DNA from: Modicisalibacter tunisiensis
GTDB lineage: Bacteria > Pseudomonadota > Gammaproteobacteria > Pseudomonadales > Halomonadaceae
Reading direction: 5' to 3'
DNA: 64,000 nucleotides
Assembly: GCF_020148005.1 (NCBI RefSeq)
Contig: NZ_JAGXFD010000002.1
Coordinates: forward strand, 62,001-126,000
Positions 44,345 through 52,206 of the stretch are shown piece by piece (the stretch's first letter is position 1; each line of letters begins with the position of its first letter). The notes beneath the pieces were generated by a model. The model saw nothing but the letters and a program-made list of their open reading frames with translations. It ran no database searches and was not told the DNA's origin. The position numbers were made by a program, and so were the translations under genes.

Positions 44345-45163
44345 GTGACCCCATCAGGATCCACGACACCACCCGGCGACGATCGGGAACTCGACGACCG
44401 GCACCTGCCCTCGCAGGCCGCCGCCGTTCACGAAACCATTCGCGCCGATGGCGAGAAGGAGCTGACCCGCACCGCCTCGGCACTGTTCTGGTCGGCGCTG
44501 GCCGCCGGCCTGTCGATGAGCTTTTCCATGCTGGCCAAGGGGCTGCTCGCCGCCCACCTGCCGGACAGCGACATCGCCTATCTCGTGGCCTCGCTGGGCT
44601 ACACGGTGGGTTTTCTGGTAGTGATCCTCGCCCGCCAGCAACTGTTCACCGAAAACACCGTCACCGCCGTGCTGCCGCTGATGAGCCAGCCGGGGCTGAC
44701 CAAGCTGCTGTGCCTGCTGCGGCTGTGGAGCGTGGTGCTGGTCGGCAACCTGCTGGGCACCGCGATCTCGGCCTATGCCATCGCCGCCATGCCGCTGTTC
44801 GACGGCGAGACGCACCGGATCTTCCTGGGTCTCGGGCAGCACGTGCTGGAAAACGGGCTCGACGAGATGTTCGCCAAGGGAGTGGTCGCCGGCTGGATGA
44901 TCGCCACCATGGTCTGGCTGATTCCCGCCGCCGGCGCCGCCAAGATCTGGGTCATCCTGATCGTCACCTACCTGGTGGCGATCGGCGGTTTCACCCACAT
45001 CATCGCCGGCTCCACCGAGGTGATGTACCTGGTATTCGCGGGCAAGGCCTCGCTCGGCGAGTATCTGTTCACCTTCATCCTGCCGGTGCTGGCCGGCAAC
45101 GTGGTGGGCGGCACCTTCATCTTCGCGCTGATCAGCCACGCGCAGATTCGCAGCGACGGCTGA
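44345..45163 (+). CDS. Formate/nitrite transporter (FNT) family protein
   Basis: A 272-residue channel-like protein. An unusual 50-residue polar N-terminus (SQAAAVHETIRADGEKEL) precedes six helices. Family features include ALAAGLSMSFSML, ARQQLFTENTV, GNLLGTAISAY and the late IAGSTEVM and GNVVGGTFIFALISH segments. This subgroup (YfdC-like) has polar or acidic residues at FNT filter positions, so the substrate is uncertain. I chose GTG 44345 after AAGGAGG. The last codons lie inside a 16-bp tandem repeat. Confidence 0.88.
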   Translation: MTPSGSTTPPGDDRELDDRHLPSQAAAVHETIRADGEKELTRTASALFWSALAAGLSMSFSMLAKGLLAAHLPDSDIAYLVASLGYTVGFLVVILARQQLFTENTVTAVLPLMSQPGLTKLLCLLRLWSVVLVGNLLGTAISAYAIAAMPLFDGETHRIFLGLGQHVLENGLDEMFAKGVVAGWMIATMVWLIPAAGAAKIWVILIVTYLVAIGGFTHIIAGSTEVMYLVFAGKASLGEYLFTFILPVLAGNVVGGTFIFALISHAQIRSDG

Positions 45164-45210
45164 CCGCAGCGACGGCTGACCGCAGCGACGGCTGGCCGCA
45201 GCGACAGCCG
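45149..45210. repeat. Tandem 16-bp direct repeat, about 3.9 copies
   Basis: The unit CGCAGCGACGGCTGAC occurs at 45149-45164 and 45165-45180, with one mismatch at 45181-45196 and a degenerate partial copy at 45197-45210. The first copy contains the FNT stop codon; the others fall between the convergent FNT and leuA genes. Confidence 0.95.
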
Positions 45211-45260
45211 AATACGACGACGGCCGCCGGATGTGGCGGCCGTCACTGCTGGCGAGAGCG

Positions 45261-46946
45261 TCAGGCGGTCGCCGTCTCGTGGGGGGCGCCGTCGGCGACC
45301 GTCACCCCGGCCCGGTTGAGTGCCGAGAGCACCGCCTTGAGCGAGGCGCTGACGGTGTCGCCGTCCTCGGCCAGACCGCAGACCCGCTGCCCGTCGACAT
45401 TCAGCTGGACGAAGGCGATCGCGCTGGCATCGCTGCCCTCGCCAAGGGCGTGCTCGCCGTAATCGACCACGCTGACCGTCTGCCCGCTGTGGCGCTGCCA
45501 GGCGGCCATGAAGGCCGAGATGACGCCATTGCCCTCGCCCTCCAGCTGCAGCCGGCGCGAGCCGTCGCCAAGCGTCACCTGGAGCCGTTCGGCGCCGTCG
45601 CGATCCAGCCGGTAGCCCTGCAGGCTCAGCGGTTGTGCCGCGACGAAGGTGCCCATCAGGATGTCGCGGATCTGCTCGCTGGAGAGTTCGCCGGTGACCT
45701 GCTCGCTGGCCCGCTGGACGTGGGGCGCCAGCTCCAGCGTCATCCAGCGCGGCAGGCTGATGCCGAAGTCGCGCTCGAGCAGGAAGGCCATGCCACCCTT
45801 GCCCGACTGGCTGTTGACGCGAATCACCGCCTGATAGTCGCGGCCCAGGTCCCGCGGGTCGACGGGCAGGTAGGCGACCTGCCAGGGCTCGTCGTCGTCC
45901 TGCTTGCGCAGGCACTTGCGGATCGCGTCCTGGTGGCTGCCGGAAAACGCCGTGTAGACCAGCTCGCCGACCCAGGGGTGGCGCGGGTGCAGCGGCAGGC
46001 CGGTGCATTCGGTGCAGACCTGGATGATCTCGTCGGGGTTGGACAGGTCGAGCCGGGGATCGATGCCCTGGCTGTAGAGGTTCATGCCCAGGGTGACGAT
46101 GTCCATGTTGCCGGTGCGCTCGCCGTTGCCGAGCAGGGTGCCCTCGACCCGGTCGGCGCCGGCCAGCAGGCCCAGCTCGGCCGCCGCGGCGGCCCCGCCG
46201 CGATCATTGTGGGTATGCAGCGAGATGATCGCGCTGTCACGGTTCTTCAGGTGGGTGACGAAGTACTCGATCATGTCGGCGAAATGGTTGACCGGCCCCA
46301 CCTCGACGGTCGCCGGCAGGTTGAGGATGCAGGGGCGCTCGGGGGTCGGCTGCCAGACGTCCATCACCGCCTCGCAGATCGCCACCGCATAGTCGAGCTC
46401 GGTGCTGGTGAAGCTTTCCGGCGAGTACTGGAAACGCCACTCGGTCTGCGGGTAGCGCGCGGCGTACTCCTGCACCCAGCGCGCGCCCTGCACGGCGATC
46501 GCGGTCACGCCGGCCTGGTCCTGCTCGAAGACGCGCTCGCGCTGCACCGTGGAGGTGGAATTGTAGACGTGCACGAGCGCCTGCTTCACGCCCTCCAGGG
46601 CCTCGAAGGTCCGGGCGATCAGCGGCTCGCGGGCCTGTACCAGCACCTGGATGGTGACATCCTCGGGAATCTGGTCCGTCTCGATCAGCCAGCGCACGAA
46701 GTCGTAGTCCGGCTGGCTGGCGGCGGGAAAGCCGACCTCGATCTCCTTGAGGCCGACCTTGACCAGCAGGGCCCACAGGCGCTTCTTCTGCTCGACGCTC
46801 ATCGGCTCCAGCAGCGCCTGGTTGCCGTCGCGCAGGTCGACGCTGGCCCAGATCGGGGCGCGGGTCAGGGTGCGCGACGGCCATTGACGCTGGTCGAGCG
46901 GGACCGGCTTGGCCGGCGTGTACTTGCGATGGTCGAACGAAGCCAT
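45261..46946 (-). CDS. leuA: 2-isopropylmalate synthase
   Basis: A 561-residue LeuA of the long type 2 (fungal-like) class. It starts [23 protein letters not shown]. The catalytic TIM barrel has [15 protein letters not shown], the metal motif [22 protein letters not shown] and [12 protein letters not shown]. The C-terminal regulatory domain (about 440-555) is where leucine feedback binds. It condenses 2-ketoisovalerate and acetyl-CoA, committing to leucine. ATG 46944-46946 follows AGGA. It is divergent from an Lrp-type regulator with a 279-bp shared region. Confidence 0.96.
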   Translation of the reverse strand: MASFDHRKYTPAKPVPLDQRQWPSRTLTRAPIWASVDLRDGNQALLEPMSVEQKKRLWALLVKVGLKEIEVGFPAASQPDYDFVRWLIETDQIPEDVTIQVLVQAREPLIARTFEALEGVKQALVHVYNSTSTVQRERVFEQDQAGVTAIAVQGARWVQEYAARYPQTEWRFQYSPESFTSTELDYAVAICEAVMDVWQPTPERPCILNLPATVEVGPVNHFADMIEYFVTHLKNRDSAIISLHTHNDRGGAAAAAELGLLAGADRVEGTLLGNGERTGNMDIVTLGMNLYSQGIDPRLDLSNPDEIIQVCTECTGLPLHPRHPWVGELVYTAFSGSHQDAIRKCLRKQDDDEPWQVAYLPVDPRDLGRDYQAVIRVNSQSGKGGMAFLLERDFGISLPRWMTLELAPHVQRASEQVTGELSSEQIRDILMGTFVAAQPLSLQGYRLDRDGAERLQVTLGDGSRRLQLEGEGNGVISAFMAAWQRHSGQTVSVVDYGEHALGEGSDASAIAFVQLNVDGQRVCGLAEDGDTVSASLKAVLSALNRAGVTVADGAPHETATA

Positions 46947-47186
46947 GGGGGTATCCTGCCGATCGTGAATGCATGGGAGAAGGCGGCATCGGCGCCGCGG
47001 CTCGGTTCCCGCGGTCGGATCGACGCTCCGGGGAACGGGGCCGGCCCTTGTGGGGCGTGCGGCCCGTTTTGGGGGACTTCCGGGGGTGAACCGGACATCG
47101 CTTGTGGCGACAGGAACAGCATATGCTCAGACGCGCGGCAAGGGATTGCAAATGAGTTGCCGCATCGCGATGAAATCGGCATAAAA

Positions 47187-47212
47187 TGCCAATTCATCAA
47201 ATGATTTTGGCA
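47187..47212. promoter_or_regulatory. Palindromic site overlapping the Lrp-type gene's translation start region
   Basis: Outer arms TGCCAA (47187-47192) and TTGGCA (47207-47212) enclose TCAT-CAA-ATGA. It lies directly after a possible -10 (ATAAAAT, 47181-47187) and before the start codon. This fits autoregulation by the adjacent Lrp/AsnC protein. Confidence 0.5.
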
Positions 47213-47225
47213 GGAAATGCCCAGC

Positions 47226-47714
47226 ATGACGAAACAACCCGCTCCCCCGGCGCTCGACCGCTACGATCGCCACATCCTCGAGATCCTTCAGCGCGAAGGG
47301 CGCATCAGCAACCAGGAACTCGCCGACCGCATCGGCTTGTCTCCCTCGCCCTGCCTGCGCCGCGTCCGCGCCCTCGAGGAAAGCGGCCTGATCGTCGGTT
47401 ACCGGGCCCGGGTCGACAGCCGCCGCCTGGGCTACAGCCTGACGGCGTTGCTGCACATCTCCATGGACCGGCACACGCCGGAGCGCTTCGCCAACTTCGA
47501 GGCTCAGGTCGCCGCCCTGCCCCAGGTTCAGGAGTGCCTGCTGATCACCGGACAGGAGGCCGACTATCAGCTCAAGGTGGTGGTGCGTGACATGGACGAC
47601 TACCAGAACCTGCTGCTCAACTGCATTACCCGCATCGAGGGCGTCAGCGGTGCCCATTCCAGCTTCGTGCTGCGCCGGGTGATCGACGACACGGTACTGC
47701 CGGCACCGGAGTGA
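47226..47714 (+). CDS. Lrp/AsnC family transcriptional regulator
   Basis: A 162-residue regulator. The N-terminal HTH is LDRYDRHILEILQREGRISNQELADRIGLSPSPCLRRV (about 10-55), and the C-terminal RAM/ACT-like domain (about 70-150) has ECLLITGQEADYQLKVVV. Amino-acid binding at octamer interfaces is the family mode. ATG 47226 is preferred because an AGGA site lies 10 nt before it; ATG 47217 is too close to that site. It is divergent from leuA, which makes leucine-responsive control of leuA plausible but unproven. Confidence 0.93.
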   Translation: MTKQPAPPALDRYDRHILEILQREGRISNQELADRIGLSPSPCLRRVRALEESGLIVGYRARVDSRRLGYSLTALLHISMDRHTPERFANFEAQVAALPQVQECLLITGQEADYQLKVVVRDMDDYQNLLLNCITRIEGVSGAHSSFVLRRVIDDTVLPAPE

Positions 47715-47802
47715 GGCCGCCGACGGCATCCCCCTCGTCGGCCGAAGATGCTATCGTCGGCGGCTCGTCCATCGCCAAGTGACAGCCGACAGGGAGAGCA
47801 TC

Positions 47803-48150
47803 ATGTCCTCGAAGGTCTACTGCATCGCCAGCTTCAAGCCTCGCCCCGGCCGGGAGGAGGCCGTCTTCCGTGCCCTGCAGGCGCTGGAACCCAACGCTCA
47901 CCGCGAGGACGGCTGCCTGCGCTATACCGTGACCCGCCACGTCGACAACCCTTTCGCCCGGGGCTCGAGCTATCCGATCGTCTTCCATGAAGTCTGGGCC
48001 GATCGGGCGGCATTCGAGGCCCACTGCCAGCGCGAGGAGATCCGCCACTTCTTCGCCACGCAACTGGAGGCCGAGGACGGTGACATCGAGGATGCCAACG
48101 TCTGCGTCTATACCGACGAGCCGGCCGACTTCGACGCGCCCGCGCTCTGA
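47803..48150 (+). CDS. Antibiotic biosynthesis monooxygenase (ABM) domain protein
   Basis: A 115-residue dimeric alpha-beta barrel protein with the ABM pattern KPRPGREEAVFRALQALEPNAHREDGCLRYTVTRHVDNP and FHEVWADRAAFEAHCQREEIRHF. Members are cofactor-poor monooxygenases, quinol monooxygenases (YgiN) or stress proteins; the substrate is unknown. ATG 47803 follows AGGGAG. It is followed 13 nt later by a GNAT gene on the same strand. Confidence 0.88.
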   Translation: MSSKVYCIASFKPRPGREEAVFRALQALEPNAHREDGCLRYTVTRHVDNPFARGSSYPIVFHEVWADRAAFEAHCQREEIRHFFATQLEAEDGDIEDANVCVYTDEPADFDAPAL

Positions 48151-48163
48151 CCTCGCGCCACCC

Positions 48164-48679
48164 ATGCCACACGCCTCCCGATCATGGCCGCCCCCGCCCG
48201 GGCATGCCTCGCTGGCTCTCGGCCGGACGCCGCTGACCCTGAGGCCGGTGACCGCTGCCGACCTGCCGGGCGTGGAGCGGCTGGTCCACGACAACATGCG
48301 CCCCTACCTGGCCGATCAGGGGCTGGCCTGGGACAGCGGACAGTTCCGCCGGCGCGTCGCGGAAGCGGACAACTTCTGCCTGGTCTCGCCCGTGGCCCTG
48401 GTGGCCTTCCTGTCGCTCCTTCACGCCGATGACCACCTCCATGTGCGCGAACTGCAGGTGAGCGCGCCGTTTCGCGGGCGGGGCGTCGGCACCTGGCTGA
48501 TCCGCCACGCGGAAGCGCTCGCCCAAGAGCATGGGCGCAAGCCGCTGCGCCTGAACGTGCTGAAACACAACCCGGCACTCAGGCTCTATCGCCGCCTGGG
48601 CTTTCGGGTGACGGCGGAAACTCGCACGGGGCTGGTCATGGAGAAGCGCCTCGACACACCCGGGCAGCCCGCCCCTTAG
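48164..48679 (+). CDS. GNAT family N-acetyltransferase
   Basis: A 171-residue acetyltransferase. The core runs from LTLRPVTAADLPGVERLVHDNMRPYL (around 24-49) to VRELQVSAPFRGRGVGTWLIRHAEALA, where the acetyl-CoA loop is RGRGVGT, and then NPALRLYRRLGFRV. The substrate is not predictable. ATG 48164 has only a weak ribosome-binding site and may be translated by coupling to the preceding ABM gene. Confidence 0.88.
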   Translation: MPHASRSWPPPPGHASLALGRTPLTLRPVTAADLPGVERLVHDNMRPYLADQGLAWDSGQFRRRVAEADNFCLVSPVALVAFLSLLHADDHLHVRELQVSAPFRGRGVGTWLIRHAEALAQEHGRKPLRLNVLKHNPALRLYRRLGFRVTAETRTGLVMEKRLDTPGQPAP

Positions 48680-48755
48680 TCGGCTTACAATGAGACACGC
48701 CGGAGCGACCCAGGCCGTGTCGCCCCTTGTATTCTGCTCACTGATCGGAGGTTTC

Positions 48756-49925
48756 ATGGAGGCCACCACCGCCACCGCCGCGACACCGCGTACCCAGCCC
48801 GGCCGCCTGACCGGCATGAGCTGGGCGCACTTTCTCAACGACGGCGCCGCCAACTATCTGCCCGGCGTGCTGCCGGCGATCCTGGTGTCGCTCAACCTGT
48901 CGGTGGCACTGGCCGGCACCATCATGGCGGCGCTGCTGATGGGTCAGGCCCTGCAGCCGCTGGTGGGCCTGCTCGCCGACCGGGTGGGCGGTCGCGTGAT
49001 GGTCGCCCTGGGGCTCGCCGGTTCGTCGCTGGGCGGGGCGCTGGTCGGCTTCACCTCGGACGTCTGGGCGCTGCTGGGCGTGCTGGTGCTGATCGGCGTC
49101 TCCAACTCCTTCTTCCACCCCCAGGCCCTGGCGGGGGTGCGCCGGCTGGGCGGCGACAAGCCCGGCACGGCGATGTCGATCTTCCTGGTCGGCGGCGAGG
49201 TGGGACGCGGCGTGTGGCCGGCCATCGCCAGCTGGGTCGTCGTCCAGTGGGGGCTGGCATACCTGTGGGTGCTCGCCCTGCCCGCCCTGCTGACCCTGCC
49301 GTTTCTGCTGCGATGGGCACCCAGCCTGCCGCCCCGCGCCGGCGATGCGGCCCCGGTCCAGTGGCGATGCCACGCCGGCCCGCTGACCCGTCTGGTGGCC
49401 TTCTCGACCCTGCGCTCGCTGATGATCTTCTCGGTGGTGACCTTCGTGCCGCTGATGTGGACCCAGGCCGGCGGCTCGCTGACCACCGGAGCCAGCTTCA
49501 TCACCGTGATGCTGGTCATCGGCGTGATCGGCAATGTCGGCGGCGGGCATCTCTCGGACCGCCTGGGACGCCGCCCCTTGCTGATCGCGGCGATGAGCAT
49601 CTCGGTAGTGATGCTGGCCGCCTTCCTCATGGCCGAGGGCCTCTGGCTGTGGATCGCTCTCGGCGTGCTCGGCATCTGCCTGTTCGCGACGCTGCCGCTG
49701 ACCATCCTGATCGCCCAGGACATCCTGCCGGAGAATCGCTCCCTGGGGTCGGGCATGGCGCTCGGGCTGTCCAACGGCCTGGCGGCGCTGGGGATCATGG
49801 CGCTGGGCCCGATCGCCGCCGAAGGGGGGGCCACGGCGCCCCTGTGGGTGGCGCTGGCGGGCGGCATCGTCACGGTGCCCCTGGCGCTGGGACTGCCGGA
49901 GCATGTTCGCCGCGATTCCCGCTAA
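48756..49925 (+). CDS. MFS transporter, fosmidomycin-resistance (Fsr)-like
   Basis: A 389-residue major facilitator with 12 helices. It has MSWAHFLNDGAANYLPGVLPAIL in helix 1, LLADRVGGRVMVALGLAGSSLGGAL after motif A, and SNSFFHPQALAGVRRLGG, which is characteristic of Fsr-type exporters. A second motif A-like loop, GGHLSDRLGRRPLLIA, lies between the halves. The substrate is unknown. ATG 48756 follows GGAGG. Confidence 0.87.
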   Translation: MEATTATAATPRTQPGRLTGMSWAHFLNDGAANYLPGVLPAILVSLNLSVALAGTIMAALLMGQALQPLVGLLADRVGGRVMVALGLAGSSLGGALVGFTSDVWALLGVLVLIGVSNSFFHPQALAGVRRLGGDKPGTAMSIFLVGGEVGRGVWPAIASWVVVQWGLAYLWVLALPALLTLPFLLRWAPSLPPRAGDAAPVQWRCHAGPLTRLVAFSTLRSLMIFSVVTFVPLMWTQAGGSLTTGASFITVMLVIGVIGNVGGGHLSDRLGRRPLLIAAMSISVVMLAAFLMAEGLWLWIALGVLGICLFATLPLTILIAQDILPENRSLGSGMALGLSNGLAALGIMALGPIAAEGGATAPLWVALAGGIVTVPLALGLPEHVRRDSR

Positions 49926-50043
49926 CCATCAGCGCCGCGGTCGCGCTACACTCGGCCCATTCCCCGCCCCGGCTTGTTCGGCAGAGGGCGACAGTCGCAC
50001 GTGTTGACCACCCGATGGGTGGTGCCCATTGCGAGGATTCGAC

Positions 50044-50670
50044 ATGAACAGGCATCACGCCAAGCGTCTCGCCGTCGTGGGGGGTGCCGCCCTGCTCGGG
50101 CTGGCCGCCCTGGCCACCGTGCCGCTCTCCCGGGCGGAGACCTCGCTGGCCAGCAGGGCCGAGCACAAGGCGAGGATTCTCGAGCAGATCGCCGCCGAGC
50201 CCGGCGCGGCTCCGTCGCCCGACACCGCGCGCATCACTCCGGGCGGCGCCCAGGCCGTCGACCCGCGTGGCGCCGCCCCGCTGGACGACCCGCTGACCTG
50301 TCTGGCCCGCACCCTCTACTGGGAAGCGCGCGGCACGTCGTCCCGGCAGATGGGTGCCGTGGCCAGCGTGGTGATGAACCGGCTCGCCGATGCCCGCTTC
50401 CCCGACACCGTCTGCGGCGTGGTGCTCCAGGGCTCCGAACAGGGCCGTTGCCAGTTTTCCTGGTGGTGCGACGGCCGCGCCGACGACGCCGGCGAGAGCG
50501 ACGCCTATGGGAATGCCAAGGAAGTGGCCCGCCGGACCCTCAACGGCCAGGCCAGGGACATCACGCACGGGGCACTCTACTTCCATCACCGGGGCATCTC
50601 GCCGCGCTGGGCCAGCCGCTTCAAGCGCACCCTGACCTCCGGCGACTTCGTGTTCTACCGGCCCCGCTGA
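50044..50670 (+). CDS. SleB-like cell wall hydrolase
   Basis: A 208-residue exported protein. The signal peptide or anchor is at about 8-30 (LAVVGGAALLGLAALATVPL), with a linker to about 80. The Hydrolase_2/SleB domain follows: CLARTLYWEARGTSSRQMGAVASVVMNRL, where the Glu in YWEAR is the likely catalytic residue, and GSEQGRCQFSWWCDG. Such enzymes are peptidoglycan lytic transglycosylases or amidases; non-sporulating proteobacteria also carry them. ATG 50044. It is followed by a hairpin terminator. Confidence 0.9.
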   Translation: MNRHHAKRLAVVGGAALLGLAALATVPLSRAETSLASRAEHKARILEQIAAEPGAAPSPDTARITPGGAQAVDPRGAAPLDDPLTCLARTLYWEARGTSSRQMGAVASVVMNRLADARFPDTVCGVVLQGSEQGRCQFSWWCDGRADDAGESDAYGNAKEVARRTLNGQARDITHGALYFHHRGISPRWASRFKRTLTSGDFVFYRPR

Positions 50671-50694
50671 CGCCACCGCGCCGACGCCAACGAC

Positions 50695-50721
50695 AGACGC
50701 CGCGGGATCACCGCGGCGTCT
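50695..50721. terminator. Hairpin between the SleB-like gene and the YjfB-like gene
   Basis: An 11-bp perfect stem, AGACGCCGCGG/CCGCGGCGTCT, has a GATCA loop, with a short T-tract (GGCGTTT) on the plus strand. It is shared by the convergent genes. Confidence 0.7.
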
Positions 50722-50739
50722 GGCGTTTCAGCCACCGGT

Positions 50740-50946
50740 TCAGGCGTAGGTATTGATCTGCGTACCGACGCTGCCGGAGGTGGCCAGCTGGCTGTCCTGC
50801 TGCGGAGCCACCGACTCCATGAGCTGGGAGACGTGGGCGGACTGCGTGTCCAGCGACTCCTTGAGCAGGCTCATCTGGGTCTGCTGGCCGGCATTGTACT
50901 GCTGCAATGCCGAGGCCATGCCGCTCATCGCACTGATGGAATCCAT
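50740..50946 (-). CDS. YjfB family putative motility protein
   Basis: A 68-residue protein starting MDSISAMSGMASALQQYNAGQQTQMSLLKESL and ending in a Gln/Ser-rich tail. The pattern of an N-terminal amphipathic helix with the MSLLKESLDTQ segment fits the YjfB putative motility family. No flagellar gene is in the window. The function is unknown. ATG 50944-50946. Confidence 0.7.
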   Translation of the reverse strand: MDSISAMSGMASALQQYNAGQQTQMSLLKESLDTQSAHVSQLMESVAPQQDSQLATSGSVGTQINTYA

Positions 50947-51219
50947 GCGCGTACCTCGCTGTGTGAAGGGGTGAATGGTGACGCTAGCACCCTTGATATC
51001 GGCCGAGCCACGCCAATCTTGGGCAAGGATACGAAACTCCTACAAAGGCGCCGGCTCCGTGAAACCCACCATCACAATCCCCGTTCAGCGGCTCGCGAGA
51101 CGGCCCCGCAGGGCTTACCATGGCCGCTGCACCCACCATCGATGATGTCCACGCTCATGCTTGCCTGGCGGCATGCCCAGCAATCCGACATCCCCTGACG
51201 TCTCCGGGAACCTCCCCTC

Positions 51220-51513
51220 ATGCAAGACAACGGCTTCTTCAACCGGCTGGGCGAACGACTGGGCGATGCCCTGCGCGAGCTGGTCACCCTTCTGAATCAC
51301 CTGTTCGGCGGCACCTTCTCGGCGGCACAAGATTTCATCGACGGGCTGACCGCCTCGCTGGGCATCAGCGACTCGCTGTTCGCCATGCTGATGCTCCTCA
51401 TCGGCCTGCTGATGCTCTACAGGGGGCTGCGCGGTTTCCTGCGCGGTGCCGTGATCGGCGCCCTGATCTGGACGCTGCTCGGGCTGACGATACTGAGCTG
51501 GCTGATCGCCTGA
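51220..51513 (+). CDS. Small membrane protein of unknown function (97 aa)
   Basis: A 97-residue protein. It has an amphipathic N-terminal half (about 1-50) and two C-terminal membrane helices (about 52-70 and 76-96: LFAMLMLLIGLLMLY and GAVIGALIWTLLGLTILSWL). The motif RGLRGFLRGA lies between them. I recognise no family. Codon use matches the neighbours, and there is a usable site (GGAACC) before ATG 51220. Downstream at 93 nt is the IalB-like gene. Confidence 0.7.
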   Translation: MQDNGFFNRLGERLGDALRELVTLLNHLFGGTFSAAQDFIDGLTASLGISDSLFAMLMLLIGLLMLYRGLRGFLRGAVIGALIWTLLGLTILSWLIA

Positions 51514-51605
51514 GGGCGTGTTGTGCCGGACGACTCGCCAGACGCCCTGCCCTCGTGTTGAACTGAGCATTCTTCCCCTCACCCACACGCAACGGAGAGC
51601 CCGCC

Positions 51606-52127
51606 ATGCAGGACTGCGCCAAACGCCTGACCGCCATCGCCATGCTGCTGATGGCCATGACCGCGACCGCCTTCGCCCAGCAGGCCACCAACGGCAACGC
51701 CAGCAACATCCAGACCCGCACCGTCCAGGACTGGCAGGTGCGCTGCCCGACGGACGCCGGCCAGGGCCGCTGTTCCATGACCCAGCTGATCAACAACCCG
51801 GACGGCGACCAGCCGGTCCTGCGCGTGGTGGTGGCCTATCCCCCGCAGGCCGACGGGCCGGCCATGGTCTTCCTGCTGCCGCTGGGCGTGCGCCTGGCCC
51901 CGGGGCTGCAGCTGACCGTCGACGGCGGCAAGCCGATCAAGTTCCCCTACCAGGTCTGCGTGCCGGACGGCTGCCGCGCGGACATTCCCCTCAAGCCGGA
52001 ACTGATGCAGCAGTTGCGCCAGGGCAGCCAGGCCACGCTGAGCCTGATCGACCCGCGCGGCCAGCGCCTGGATCTGGCGATCTCGCTGATGGGCTTCAGC
52101 GACGCCAGCGCCCGGATCGCCCCCTGA
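51606..52127 (+). CDS. Invasion-associated locus B (IalB) family protein
   Basis: A 173-residue exported protein. The signal peptide ends in TATAFAQQA (cleavage near 25). The IalB pattern follows: VQDWQVRCPTDAGQGRCSMTQLINN (first Cys pair, about 50-60), LPLGVRLAPGLQLTVDGGKPIKFPYQVC and VPDGCRADIPL (second Cys pair, about 118-125). The two Cys pairs suggest disulfides in the periplasm. In Bartonella IalB aids erythrocyte invasion; in environmental bacteria the role is unknown. ATG 51606 follows ACGGAGAG. Confidence 0.87.
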   Translation: MQDCAKRLTAIAMLLMAMTATAFAQQATNGNASNIQTRTVQDWQVRCPTDAGQGRCSMTQLINNPDGDQPVLRVVVAYPPQADGPAMVFLLPLGVRLAPGLQLTVDGGKPIKFPYQVCVPDGCRADIPLKPELMQQLRQGSQATLSLIDPRGQRLDLAISLMGFSDASARIAP

Positions 52128-52152
52128 ACCGCGTCATCTGCCGGCAAACGAC

Positions 52153-52182
52153 AAGCGGGGCGCCCCCTGGGGCGCCCCGCTT
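52153..52182. terminator. Bidirectional terminator between ialB-like gene and pepN
   Basis: Fourteen-bp perfect arms AAGCGGGGCGCCCC and GGGGCGCCCCGCTT lie between the convergent genes. There is no long T-run beyond the TT in the stem. Confidence 0.7.
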
Positions 52183-52206
52183 GCATTCGCGCAGGCCGCG
52201 AGGGCC

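Noticed and set aside
45149-45210. Possible short CRISPR-like array
   Set aside because: Units are contiguous without spacers and only 16 bp long; it is a simple tandem repeat.
50740-50946. Evidence for a flagellar locus
   Set aside because: Only a YjfB-like 68-residue protein is present; no structural or chemotaxis genes are nearby.
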